Assembly: GCA_964515195.1 (NCBI GenBank) | Contig: CAZETK010000004.1 | Coordinates: forward strand, 1 to 64,000 | DNA length: 64,000 nt | Direction of reading: 5' to 3' | DNA from: Ga0074139 sp964515195 | Lineage (GTDB): Bacteria > Bdellovibrionota > Bdellovibrionia > Bdellovibrionales > Bdellovibrionaceae | Shown here: piece after piece, positions 50,381 to 59,302 of the stretch | Layout of the letters: the number at the start of each line of letters is the position of its first letter | Numbering within the stretch: position 1 is the stretch's first letter | Translations under genes and position numbers: made by a program | Notes under the pieces: generated by a model | What the model was told of the DNA's origin: nothing | Databases searched by the model: none | Seen by the model: only the letters and a program-made list of their open reading frames with translations

Positions 50381-52815
50381 AGCTGGAATCATTAACCATC
50401 CGAAGATTTAGAGGCATTAAAGACCTGACCATACCCTTTGAGGGTAAATCTTGGGTTATCCATGGAAGAAATGGTGCTGGAAAAAGCGGCGTTATCGATG
50501 CGATAGAGTTTGGGCTGTCCGGAACAATAGGTAGGCTTACTGGAGAAGGTCGAGGAGGGATAACGGTAAAGGAACATGGCCCCCACGTTGACAGTAAAGA
50601 TAATCCTAAGGACGCCGAAGTTATCCTTGGTCTAAGCATTGATGACAATCAGACCTTCAAGATTGTTAGAAATTGTAGCGTGCCAGCAAAGTTCAAAATT
50701 GAACCCAATATTGAAAACGCGAAGAGCCTATCGCAAACAGGAAATGAGATCGTCTTATCTAGGCGAGAGATACTTAAGTTTATTTTAACGGAACCAGGCA
50801 AAAGATCGAAAGAGGTTCAAGCTCTTCTAAAAATCGACAAGCTTGAAGAAATAAGGTCAGCCCTTCAAACACTTGCCAATAAAGTGGAGCGAAATTTCGA
50901 GGCTGAAAAACAAGAATTCGGTCGAGTAAAGACTAAATTAAAAGAGTGGCTTGGCCTTGAAGAACTTAACAAGGAAGATGTTCTGACGGCTGTTAACAAA
51001 CACCGGACCATTCTTCAGTTGACCACCTTAACCGAACTTTCAGATGAGACTCAGCTCAATGAAGGTATCAAGAAAAACGAAACCCAAGGCCAGTTTTTAA
51101 ACAAAGCGGAGTTATGCAAAATAGTTAATGCGATCAAGGGTTCTATTTTTGATTCTCAGGGCGTCTTTGCGAAAGATAGTAAAAAATATTTGGAACTAAT
51201 TGACAATCTTTTTGGGAAAGATAAGGAGCTAAAAAATCTGAACAGTCTTGGTTTTTATGAGTCTGGACTTAAATTAATTGCTTCGGATGAATGTCCATTT
51301 TGTGAGGAAACATGGAAACAGGATGAACTTCGAGAGATTGTAGAACAGAAGATTAAAGACCTGTCGGGCATCAGCGGAATAAAAAAGGAAATCAGCGATC
51401 AAGTTCTAAAGATGAAAGGACACTGGAGAGCTTTAAAATCAGAAATTGATTCCTACGAGGACAAAACCAACAAAGATGCGGCTCTGAAAAACGAAGACCT
51501 AAAAGAAATTAAAAATAAACTTGATACCCTGTTAAACAATCAAGCTCAAGAACACGACGCTTTTAAAAATGATATTTCAAGTATGACCTCTTGCGGTCTG
51601 TTTTTTGATAAAGAAAAGATGATCCAAAATTTTGCGGACCTTGAGAGCAAAATAAAAAGTCTTCCTGAAAAGTCTAGCGAAGAAAAATCAAAGGAATTTC
51701 TGATAATATGCCAAGAGAGGATGGATAACTATAAATCCTCAAAGCGTAAATACGAGTATCAAAATAAAAAACTGAAATTAGCACAAGAGATGCTGGAAAA
51801 GTTTAATGCGGTTTCAGAAGGATATTTGAACAACTTATACAAAGAGATCGAGCACGACTTCAGTCGTTTTTATCAGATCGTTAATCACGATGATGAGGCT
51901 GCCTTTGCAGGAAGCCTCTTGGCAGACAAGGGAGCGCTAGACTTCAAAGTTGCTTTTTATGATCGTGGGCAATTTCCGCCAGCGGCGTATCATAGTGAAG
52001 GCCACCAAGATGGAATGGGGCTTTGTCTCTATCTCGCTTTGATGAAGAAGATTCTTGGGGATAAGTTTACTTTGGCTGTCCTTGATGACGTTCTTATGTC
52101 GATTGATGAAGAGCACAAGAAAAGTTTTTGCAAACTGTTGAAGCAGGAATTTCCCAAAACCCAATTTGTAATAACGACTCACGACAAGTATTGGCAAAAG
52201 CAGTTGATTACCGAAGGCTTAATCAGTCACTCAACGGCACTTCACTTTAAAAATTGGTCGGTTGATACCGGCCCGTGTGTTTGGAATGAAAAGGACTCAT
52301 GGGAGGAAATAGACGCTTTAATTAATGAAGATAACATTCCGTCAGCATCTCATACATTAAGAAGATTTCTAGAATATTTGATGGATGAAATTTCTGTCAG
52401 ATTGTCGGCAAGTATTCCGAGAAGCGCTTCAGGTGACCATGATTTAGGAGAGCTTTTAATAGGGGTTACTTCTCGGTATGGTGAAATATTGAAAAAGGCT
52501 AATAAGTCTGCCCGTTCTTGGGGAAATCAAGAGCTTGTATCTGCTTTAGAAGCTGAAAAGCTCCAATTGGATGGGTGTCTGAAGAAGGTTAATAGTGAGG
52601 CTTGGGGAATGAATGCTATGGTCCATTTTAATTCGTGGGCCAATATGGAGAAAAATGCATTTAGGGAAGTTCGCAATGCCTACCTTAACCTAGTGCAACT
52701 TTTTAAATGCAGCGGATGCAATACGCTACTTCATGTGATTCCACTTAAAGGCAGTAGTGAAACCTTGAAGTGTGACTGCAATAAAAGAAACTATAACCTT
52801 AAGGCCAAGAGCTAA
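50377..52815 (+). CDS. Rad50/SMC-like ABC ATPase with zinc hook, defence candidate
   Basis: An 812-aa protein from GTG 50377. The N-lobe has IRRFRGIKDLTIPF and P-loop HGRNGAGKSGVID (about residues 28-40). Long coiled coils flank a CPFCEETW motif near residue 310, a zinc-hook-like CxxC. The C-lobe has SEGHQDGMGLCLYLAL (signature), LAVLDDVLMSID (Walker B with an acidic pair) and VITTHDKYW (H-loop). An extra C-terminal domain of about 190 residues follows and ends in a CSGCNTLLH...KCDC zinc ribbon. Relatives include RloC/PrrC-like and other anti-phage ATPases. No nuclease motif was identified with confidence. Confidence 0.8.
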   Translation: MKLESLTIRRFRGIKDLTIPFEGKSWVIHGRNGAGKSGVIDAIEFGLSGTIGRLTGEGRGGITVKEHGPHVDSKDNPKDAEVILGLSIDDNQTFKIVRNCSVPAKFKIEPNIENAKSLSQTGNEIVLSRREILKFILTEPGKRSKEVQALLKIDKLEEIRSALQTLANKVERNFEAEKQEFGRVKTKLKEWLGLEELNKEDVLTAVNKHRTILQLTTLTELSDETQLNEGIKKNETQGQFLNKAELCKIVNAIKGSIFDSQGVFAKDSKKYLELIDNLFGKDKELKNLNSLGFYESGLKLIASDECPFCEETWKQDELREIVEQKIKDLSGISGIKKEISDQVLKMKGHWRALKSEIDSYEDKTNKDAALKNEDLKEIKNKLDTLLNNQAQEHDAFKNDISSMTSCGLFFDKEKMIQNFADLESKIKSLPEKSSEEKSKEFLIICQERMDNYKSSKRKYEYQNKKLKLAQEMLEKFNAVSEGYLNNLYKEIEHDFSRFYQIVNHDDEAAFAGSLLADKGALDFKVAFYDRGQFPPAAYHSEGHQDGMGLCLYLALMKKILGDKFTLAVLDDVLMSIDEEHKKSFCKLLKQEFPKTQFVITTHDKYWQKQLITEGLISHSTALHFKNWSVDTGPCVWNEKDSWEEIDALINEDNIPSASHTLRRFLEYLMDEISVRLSASIPRSASGDHDLGELLIGVTSRYGEILKKANKSARSWGNQELVSALEAEKLQLDGCLKKVNSEAWGMNAMVHFNSWANMEKNAFREVRNAYLNLVQLFKCSGCNTLLHVIPLKGSSETLKCDCNKRNYNLKAKS

Positions 52816-52887
52816 GATGGCGGCTACTTTTATATGCTTACGCCATTGTTTCGATATTTAGAAGGATGACGAATTTAGGAGAGAGTG

Positions 52888-53268
52888 TCACCACCCATGG
52901 CCCCTTAAATTCCGAGCCCACATGCGCGCAAAAGTCACCTGTTCGCGGACCTGTTTGGGATTGATGAATTCCTTGCCATCTTCTGACCAGCGGGCACGAT
53001 AGTAAGACCCATTCCAAAGTTGAAGTGCTACGGGATTCCATTCACCATCTGCACCGAGAAGAAATTCCATATCTGGATCGGCAATTAGAGCGCCATTCTC
53101 TTTTCGATAGTGGGTTGCTGTAAGTTGGCGCTCAACCACAAGAGGCAGGAAATTTTGCTTTTCGATGCGATAGTGCAATTCATCAGAGCCAAGGAATCTT
53201 TCGAGTTCGCTGTGCTTGCGGAGAGTTGCGGTAATGGCATTTTTCATTTCAGAGCTGTGCTGTTTCAT
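52888..53268 (-). CDS. DUF6908-like accessory protein
   Basis: A 126-aa soluble protein ending in EQVTFARMWARNLRGHG, with DPDMEFLLGADGEWNPVALQ and SYYRARWSEDGKEFINPKQV before it. These features recall DUF6908 proteins of plasmids and ICEs (name from memory). Its first codons and upstream region are part of a 115-bp sequence that recurs at 62607-62725, where only the first seven codons (MKQHSSE) survive. It is transcribed towards the ATPase gene. Confidence 0.65.
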   Translation of the reverse strand: MKQHSSEMKNAITATLRKHSELERFLGSDELHYRIEKQNFLPLVVERQLTATHYRKENGALIADPDMEFLLGADGEWNPVALQLWNGSYYRARWSEDGKEFINPKQVREQVTFARMWARNLRGHGW

Positions 53269-53368
53269 AGCGTTTCCTTTCGTTGATGCGGGAAACCTTT
53301 TCCCCCTTCACCAAAGGTTGTGGGGGAATGGGGCGCCGCAAGTGAGATGACGGAGGGGCGACGATTTT
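53251..53368. repeat. Imperfect direct repeat, copy 1 (with conserved hairpin)
   Basis: About 118 bp closely similar to 62607-62725, including CTGTGCTGTTTCATA, TTCCTTTCGTTGATGCGGG and TTCACCAAAGG. It covers the start of the DUF6908-like gene and its upstream region. Within it, TTCCCCC (53300-53306) pairs with GGGGGAA (53322-53328); the second copy keeps the stem with altered ends, so the structure is conserved. The two copies bracket the whole Czc/CDF/iron-permease block. Confidence 0.75.
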
Positions 53369-53460
53369 CGGCGGGAAGACTCAACGCGGCAGTACTACAT
53401 TTCTCGAAAATGTGAGGTCTGATTTGCTTAAGTATTAGCTTGATGTTAGGAAATGAAAGA

Positions 53461-53784
53461 ATGAAAATTTTAGTTTCGTTGTTCTTAGTTTTCGCGACAT
53501 TGGCCGGTGTAATCACCGGGACCGATAGCGTTTGCATTGAGAGCCATGAAGCGCAGATTCTTGCGGTCGGAATTCATACTAATAGTAGCGACTCAGCTCC
53601 GGCTTCTGATTGCCACCATGAAGGCTCTCCCTGCCATAGTTGCCATCTCGGACATTGTGCATTTGTCCAGCCTACTGCATCGAGCGGTTTAGTTGCTCCT
53701 ATTAAGAAACTTTTGCCCCCAGCATATGTGGCTACACTGCCATCAAATTATCCATCCAGCCTTTTTAGACCTCCTATCGTCTAA
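53461..53784 (+). CDS. Small exported Cys/His-rich protein before czcC
   Basis: ATG 53461 (AGGA nine bases upstream) gives 107 aa. A signal peptide (KILVSLFLVFATLAGVITG) leads to a metal-ligand-rich stretch SDCHHEGSPCHSCHLGHCAF. Six cysteines and six histidines in the mature protein point to periplasmic metal binding or sensing. Similar short proteins often stand first in Czc-type operons. No named family. Confidence 0.7.
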   Translation: MKILVSLFLVFATLAGVITGTDSVCIESHEAQILAVGIHTNSSDSAPASDCHHEGSPCHSCHLGHCAFVQPTASSGLVAPIKKLLPPAYVATLPSNYPSSLFRPPIV

Positions 53785-53834
53785 GTATTTTCAAAATCAA
53801 TCTTAACCATTTTTCACAGCCGTTAGGAGGTTAT

Positions 53835-54002
53835 GTGTACGCACGTTTACTTTTAATTTTTCTGCCACTTTTTTTCATTGCCTGCTCCTCTGTGGAGCGC
53901 AAACCGAATTGTGTGCAGAGTCCAGGCTCACCTGAAACCCAATGCCACCAAGATACGACGCTGAAACCCGGCGCAAGTGGAGGATATCGTGATAGGCCGT
54001 AA
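53835..54002 (+). CDS. 55-aa lipoprotein in the czc operon
   Basis: A GTG start at 53835 sits five bases after TAGGAGG. The 55-aa product has a hydrophobic start with lipobox (VYARLLLIFLPLFFIACSSV), then a short Cys-containing polar tail (NCVQSPGSPETQCHQDTT). Two cysteines besides the lipid Cys. Its end overlaps the czcC start by 26 bases. It may be a small metal chaperone or a lipoprotein that helps the channel. It is below usual annotation length. Confidence 0.6.
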   Translation: MYARLLLIFLPLFFIACSSVERKPNCVQSPGSPETQCHQDTTLKPGASGGYRDRP

Positions 54003-55242
54003 TAAAGTGAGATCGAAGACGATTATAGGAGGGGGCATCGGCCTCCTCCTTCTAGCCATTTCAGTGCCAGGGAATGCGCAATCGAGCAAGTGCCAACCCA
54101 AAGGCTATGAAGAACTAGTGAAATGTGCGGTTGAGCAATCGTCAGAAATTCAAATTGCCGACCAGCAGCTAAAGGCCGCTGGTAATCTCGAAGGCATTGC
54201 CCGCCAGTGGATAAATCCTGAGCTTGAAGCCGAAAGCGTTCAAAAAGGTTCTGACAAGTCGGAAACGACTGCTGCCCTCCTATTTGATATTCGCCTCGGC
54301 GGTAAACGAGGGGCGGCTATCCAAGAAGCCCAAGGAGAATTTCAAAAGGCTATGGCTGGACGAGATTTGAATTTCTCACAGGCAAAACTCAATCTCATCT
54401 TAAAGCTATACCGTCTCAATCACTTAAAGCATGAAATTAAAATTGAAGAAGAGTCTGTTAGTACATTTTCAAAAGTCATTGGTCAGCATCGAGGAAAAGC
54501 TGCTCTATCTCCCGAGCAAGAAGTCTCATTATCTGTATTCAGGATGGCAACGTCAGACCATCAATTGAATCTTGTGAAGCTGCGGAGCGAGCAAGAGCAA
54601 CTTCTGCAAGAGCTGTCCTCTTCTACGAATATCTCACGAGAAATCATTCTCAAAAATCTTCCAGATCATAAGGAGAATTGGCCAGAGGTTTCTATTCAAA
54701 GCAAAGTCGAATCGTCTCCGCATATACGCTTCGCAGAGGGTGAGCTGATGGCCGCGAGAGGGCAAAAAGAGAAAGCTGATGCGGATGCCTGGCCCGATCT
54801 TAAAGTAGGTCCGGCGGTCAAGATCCAAAAGGATGGCGGAGTGAGCGAAAATTATTTTGGCCTGGCTCTGTCAATACCGTTGCCAATCTTTAGCCTCAAT
54901 GGCTCTGGTCGCGCTTATGGCACGCAAAAGCTGCTTGAAGCGGAAATGAGTCGTAGCCTTACCGTGCGAAAGATAGCGGGTATGCGCGAACAGTTAGTTA
55001 AAAAGTATAAAGCGACTGTTTTGACTCTTAAGGCCTCGATCACCGATAAGTCTGCTGAAGAAAAGCACGAGCGCGTTGAACGGCATTTCTTTAGAGGTCT
55101 TGTTCCTAGTTCCCTCGTGATTGAAGCCCATCGGCAGCTTATTGAGCTTGAAGAAAAGAGAAATGAATCCGAGCGGGATGCACTTGAAGCTCTCGGTTCG
55201 ATACTCATTATCGACAACCAGTTTTCCGAGGTGATTTTATGA
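53977..55242 (+). CDS. czcC: CzcC-like outer-membrane channel (TolC family)
   Basis: Nominally 421 aa from GTG 53977; the signal peptide (TIIGGGIGLLLLAISVPGNA) would suit a start at GTG 53977 or one of the later GTGs. Mature part shows OEP helices (YEELVKCAVEQSSEIQIADQ; AAGNLEGIARQWINPELEAE; SSPHIRFAEGELMAARGQKE) and FFRGLVPSSLVIEAHRQLIE. It is the exit duct of a CzcCBA-like efflux system. Its 3' end overlaps the next gene by 4 bases. Confidence 0.82.
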   Translation: MEDIVIGRNKVRSKTIIGGGIGLLLLAISVPGNAQSSKCQPKGYEELVKCAVEQSSEIQIADQQLKAAGNLEGIARQWINPELEAESVQKGSDKSETTAALLFDIRLGGKRGAAIQEAQGEFQKAMAGRDLNFSQAKLNLILKLYRLNHLKHEIKIEEESVSTFSKVIGQHRGKAALSPEQEVSLSVFRMATSDHQLNLVKLRSEQEQLLQELSSSTNISREIILKNLPDHKENWPEVSIQSKVESSPHIRFAEGELMAARGQKEKADADAWPDLKVGPAVKIQKDGGVSENYFGLALSIPLPIFSLNGSGRAYGTQKLLEAEMSRSLTVRKIAGMREQLVKKYKATVLTLKASITDKSAEEKHERVERHFFRGLVPSSLVIEAHRQLIELEEKRNESERDALEALGSILIIDNQFSEVIL

Positions 55243-55832
55243 AGCGCTTACTAATTATAGTTGCTGTTTTATCCTATTTGGCGACTTTCGCCGTCAACGC
55301 TCAAAAAGATGAACATAAGCATGAAAAAGAAGCTCCTCATGCCGACCACGATGAGCATAAGGAAGACGGTCACAAACACGATGAACATGAAAGAGAAGAT
55401 GAACATTCTGGGGCCGACGAACGTGGGGAGTCTCATGAACACGGAAAATCAAATGAACATGGTGAACACGAAGAAAGTGCGCAGGTAGGTCCGGACAAAG
55501 GAATTTTAGAGGCAAGCGAGTCCGAAGGATTTAAGCTTTCACCTGAAGCGGAAAAAAACTTTGAGCTTTCGCGGGTCAAAGTATCGAGTGACTCGGTCGA
55601 ACTTCCCAAGAGTGCCATTGTAACGGCTGTGTCAGAAGTAAATGTTTTCCGTTATAGAAACGGATTCTATAAGCGTATCGATTTTTCGGAAGTGAATCGT
55701 TCGCAAGGTAAAATTCGTATTCGATCTAAAGACTTAAAATCTGGTGATGAAATAGTAGTTCATGGACTTGGTTTTTTGCGAATTGCAGAAATTGCCGCCT
55801 TTGGCGGCGCACCGGAAGGCCACTCACATTAA
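55239..55832 (+). CDS. His-rich miniature adaptor (CzcB C-terminal domain only)
   Basis: A 197-aa exported protein occupying the czcB position. Signal peptide (LLIIVAVLSYLATFAVNA), then a 65-residue His/Glu/Asp-rich tract (DEHKHEKEAPHADHDEHKED and so on), then LPKSAIVTAVSEVNVFRYRN ... LKSGDEIVVHGLGFLRIAEI, which matches the C-terminal membrane-proximal domain of RND adaptors. The helical hairpin, lipoyl and beta-barrel domains are missing; normal CzcB has 380-520 aa. It ends GHSH. It overlaps czcC and precedes czcA by 12 bases, so it is expressed as part of the pump. Confidence 0.75.
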   Translation: MKRLLIIVAVLSYLATFAVNAQKDEHKHEKEAPHADHDEHKEDGHKHDEHEREDEHSGADERGESHEHGKSNEHGEHEESAQVGPDKGILEASESEGFKLSPEAEKNFELSRVKVSSDSVELPKSAIVTAVSEVNVFRYRNGFYKRIDFSEVNRSQGKIRIRSKDLKSGDEIVVHGLGFLRIAEIAAFGGAPEGHSH

Positions 55833-55844
55833 GAGGTATGTAAA

Positions 55845-58800
55845 ATGTTGAATCAGATTATCCGAATAGCTATTTATAATCGTGGAGTGGTGCTGTTTGT
55901 AACGCTGCTGATGGCGGTGGCGGGGCTTTACAGTTTCCAGAGCCTTCCAATTGATGCGGTTCCCGACATCACAAATAACCAAGTGCAGATCAATACAGTC
56001 ATTGAAGGACTCGCGCCTGAAGAAATTGAAAGAACCATTACCTTTCCGGTGGAATCTTCCATGAGGGGTATTGGTGGCGTTGAGCAAGTTCGCTCGATCA
56101 CTCGCTTTGGTCTCTCTCAAGTAACTATTATTTTTAAAGATGAAGTCGACATCTATCGTGCGAGACAGCTCGTGACCGAGCGCCTTCAAGGAGTGTCTGG
56201 TGATTTGCCTGCCCAGGCACGTCCGGAGCTTGGTCCAATTTCCACTGGCCTAGGTGAGATTTATCAGTATGTGATTGATTACAAGGAGCGTGCGCAGGGC
56301 GAGGCTCGTGTGAAGCAACTCATGGAGCTAAAGTCTCTTCAGGATTGGTTTATTAAACCACGACTTCTAACCGCAGAAGGGGTTGCGGAAATTAACACGT
56401 CCGGAGGATTTGAAAAACAATTCCATGTGCAACCAGATCCCAAGAAAATGGCCTCTAATGGAATTCACTTCGACGAGATAAAAGAAGCTCTGGAAAAAGT
56501 GAATAGAAATGTTGGCGGCGGATATGTGGAGCAAACTGCCGAGCAGTTTCTTATTCAAGGAGTTGGCCTCATTAAATCAGCCAAGGAGATTGAGCGCATC
56601 CCGGTTAAAACTCTTGAATCCTTTCGAATCGTTACTATTGGCGATATTGCTAAAGTCGCTCTCGGAAAAGAGCTTAGAACTGGTGCCGCCACTTATGATG
56701 GCGATGAGGCAGTTTTAGGAACCGTGATGATGCTGCTTGGTGAAAATAGCCGCACAGTTTCGACAAGAGTTCACGAAAAAATTGAGGAGATCAAGAAGAC
56801 CATTCCCAAAGATGTTGAAGTTACCACTGTCTACAATCGCTCAGACCTGGTGAATGCGACGCTTGGGACCGTCGAACATAATTTACTAATGGGTGCAGTG
56901 CTTGTAACAGTGATCCTTTTAATTTTACTTGGTAATATGCGTGCGGCACTTATTACAGCACTCACAATTCCTTTTTCTCTTTTGGCGACGTTTCTCGTGA
57001 TGAAGCCTTTGGGAATTTCTGGAAATCTCATGAGTCTTGGAGCGCTCGACTTCGGAATTATCGTCGATGGTACGGTTATTGTTCTTGATAATTGCGTGCG
57101 ATTTATCCATGAACGCACTAAGAAGCTTGGAAGAAGCCTTTCGGCTGAGGAGGTCAAGGAGGCTGTTTATGAGGCTACCGTTGAAATTCGTTCTGCTGCT
57201 GGTTTTGGGCAGCTCATTATTGTAATGGTTTTCCTTCCCGTATTCGCGCTTACCGGTGTTGAGGGAAAAATGTTCATTCCGATGGCCTCGACCTTTGCTA
57301 TCGCGGTTCTTGCGGCCTTTATTCTCTCGTTTACGACAGCTCCCGCTTTGGCGAGCATTCTCCTTTCAGGAAAAGTGAGAGATAAGGAGCCGCGGCTGAT
57401 GGGCTGGATTCGCAAAGTGTATGTCCCCGCCTTCGAGTGGGCTTATAAGCGAGCTAAGCTAACAATGGCTCTCGCTGTGGCTTCGGTCGTCCTAGGCGTT
57501 GGGCTCTTTATGACTCGTGGGGCTGAGTTTCTTCCTCAGCTTGGTGAAGGATCTTTTGCGTTTCACATGATTAGACCGGTCAATGCAAGTCTCACTCAGT
57601 CCATTGAGTTTCAAAAGAAAGCTGATGTCATTGTCGAAACATTTCCCGAGGTCGATCATGTGTTTTCGAGAATCGGCACTAGCGAAGTGGCAACTGACCC
57701 GATGGGAGTCAATGTCTCCGATACTTATATTATGCTGAAACCGCGTTCAGAGTGGTTGAAAGTGAACGGTAGTAAACGTACCTATCAGGAATTGACTGAT
57801 GCTCTCTTGGAAAAATTAAATCGGGAGCTTCCCGGTCAAACGTATCTTGCGTCTCAGCCTATTCAGATGCGTTTCAATGAGCTTTTAGAGGGAACACGTG
57901 CTGATGTGGCTGTTAAAATTTTTGGCCCCGATTTGGACAAGCTAGTCGAATATGCAAAGAAAACTCAGGAAGTCATTTCCAAAGTTAACGGCGCAGGCGA
58001 TGTTGAAGTTGATCTCGCGGGAACTTCTCCAGTTCTGAGAATCGAGCCGAATGAAAGCAACCTTTCGCGATATAATGCTTCGATCTCCGATGTCCTCGAC
58101 TCAATTGCGATTGCTCTAGGAGGACAAGAAGCTGGTTTCCTATATGAGGCGGAAAAGAAATTTCCCATCGTAGTGAGGCTCGATAACGAAGCGCGGTCAG
58201 ATATTGATACCATTCGGGCGCTTCCCGTTGGGATTGGTGCAAATACCATAGTGCCACTCAAAAATTTGGCGACTATTAGCTTCAGAGAAACCTACGGCTC
58301 TGTGAATAGAGAAAATTCGAATCGCCGAACTGCGGTTCTTATCAATCTTCGTGGGCGCGATACGGAATCCTTCGTTGAAGAGGCTCAGGAGTCTGTCGCA
58401 AGAGAAATTCAATTGCCGGATGGTTACTACTTTGAATGGGGTGGAAACTTCAAGAACCTAGAACAAGCTCGGTCACGGCTCATGATCTTGGCCCCGCTTG
58501 CTTTGATTCTGGTGCTTATGATGGTGTATGCGGCCTTCGGGAGTATTGCAGAAACGCTCCTAATTTTTGCGTGTGTACCGATGTCGCTCGTCGGTGGCGT
58601 TATTGGTCTGATACTCAATGGATTACCCTTTAGTATTTCCGCAGGAATTGGATTTATTGCTCTGTCAGGTATCGCCGTTTTGAACGGCGTGGTCCTGGTG
58701 AATGTTTTTAATCAACTGAAGGCGGAAGGGAAAACTGGAAAAGAGCTGGTCCTGCAGGGAACCCTTGTGCGGCTTCGTCCCGTGATGATGACTGCTCTCG

Positions 58801-58979
58801 TTGCAGTCTTTGGATTTATTCCGATGATGATTTCAACGGGAGTTGGCGCGGAAGTTCAGAAACCACTCGCATCTGTTGTAATTGGTGGAATTATCTCGTC
58901 GACGTTGCTTACGTTGATTGTTCTACCCGTAGTGTTTTCTGTTTTTGAGTCAAAAATGAAGGGGCGTATTGCCCACTAG
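55845..58979 (+). CDS. czcA: CzcA-type divalent-cation RND efflux pump
   Basis: A 1044-aa pump. The fourth transmembrane segment carries ALDFGIIVDGTVIVLDN, the DFG...D...(E/D)N signature of the Co/Zn/Cd class, distinct from the CusA gene in the same window. Other RND features: FQSLPIDAVPDITNNQVQIN, EEIERTITFPVESSMRGIGG, and the C-terminal half repeat with SISAGIGFIALSGIAVLNGV. Length and twelve-segment layout are normal. A GAAGGAGG with a 10-codon frame follows the stop (58998), possibly what remains of the next gene's start. Confidence 0.9.
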   Translation: MLNQIIRIAIYNRGVVLFVTLLMAVAGLYSFQSLPIDAVPDITNNQVQINTVIEGLAPEEIERTITFPVESSMRGIGGVEQVRSITRFGLSQVTIIFKDEVDIYRARQLVTERLQGVSGDLPAQARPELGPISTGLGEIYQYVIDYKERAQGEARVKQLMELKSLQDWFIKPRLLTAEGVAEINTSGGFEKQFHVQPDPKKMASNGIHFDEIKEALEKVNRNVGGGYVEQTAEQFLIQGVGLIKSAKEIERIPVKTLESFRIVTIGDIAKVALGKELRTGAATYDGDEAVLGTVMMLLGENSRTVSTRVHEKIEEIKKTIPKDVEVTTVYNRSDLVNATLGTVEHNLLMGAVLVTVILLILLGNMRAALITALTIPFSLLATFLVMKPLGISGNLMSLGALDFGIIVDGTVIVLDNCVRFIHERTKKLGRSLSAEEVKEAVYEATVEIRSAAGFGQLIIVMVFLPVFALTGVEGKMFIPMASTFAIAVLAAFILSFTTAPALASILLSGKVRDKEPRLMGWIRKVYVPAFEWAYKRAKLTMALAVASVVLGVGLFMTRGAEFLPQLGEGSFAFHMIRPVNASLTQSIEFQKKADVIVETFPEVDHVFSRIGTSEVATDPMGVNVSDTYIMLKPRSEWLKVNGSKRTYQELTDALLEKLNRELPGQTYLASQPIQMRFNELLEGTRADVAVKIFGPDLDKLVEYAKKTQEVISKVNGAGDVEVDLAGTSPVLRIEPNESNLSRYNASISDVLDSIAIALGGQEAGFLYEAEKKFPIVVRLDNEARSDIDTIRALPVGIGANTIVPLKNLATISFRETYGSVNRENSNRRTAVLINLRGRDTESFVEEAQESVAREIQLPDGYYFEWGGNFKNLEQARSRLMILAPLALILVLMMVYAAFGSIAETLLIFACVPMSLVGGVIGLILNGLPFSISAGIGFIALSGIAVLNGVVLVNVFNQLKAEGKTGKELVLQGTLVRLRPVMMTALVAVFGFIPMMISTGVGAEVQKPLASVVIGGIISSTLLTLIVLPVVFSVFESKMKGRIAH

Positions 58980-59040
58980 CTGTATTGAAGGAGGAAGATG
59001 ACCATCCCCCTTGTTCCTAGCCACTTATAAGCTCTAACCC

Positions 59041-59098
59041 GGGGCTTTGGTTGGCGCGTTTGTTGAAGATACTCGGACATCCCCGGTCCTTTTTGCTT
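59041..59098. repeat. Fragment related to the small membrane gene at 62815
   Basis: On the minus strand this stretch encodes KKDRGCPSIFNKRANQ, close to KKDWGCPSIFNNSACK at the end of the protein encoded at 62815-63012. Nucleotide similarity continues over about 50 bp. It is a second sign, with the 53.25/62.6 kb repeat, that pieces of the element's right end have been copied into the metal region. The rest of 58980-59302 holds only the CDF remnant. Confidence 0.5.
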
Positions 59099-59292
59099 CA
59101 GCATAGAAACAACGATGATCTCAATATGCGCTCAACGTGGCTGAGTTCGCACAATGATGTTATTGTGAATGCGGAGCTGTTTCAATTACCCAGTCAAAAT
59201 ACCTGGATCTGATTGTTGGTGTGGCTATCGCGGCGCTGGTGCTGAAGTCCGCCTATCATGTTTTGAAAGAATCCATTGTGGCCGTTCGTTAA
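59087..59292 (+). pseudogene. Remnant of a CDF cation transporter (czcD-like)
   Basis: The frame from about 59087 reads QHRNNDDLNMRSTWLSSHND then VIVNA, matching the conserved fifth-segment motif of cation diffusion facilitators (D-x-N-M-R-S-T-W-L...N-D...N). After VNA the frame is lost, but a shifted frame continues with SITQSKYLDLIVGVAIAALV and LKSAYHVLKESIVAVR to TAA at 59292. Thus the C-terminal third of a CDF gene remains with one frameshift and no 5' part. It is in the same direction as czcA, where a czcD gene would be expected. Confidence 0.7.
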
Positions 59293-59302
59293 AAGTATCG
59301 GT

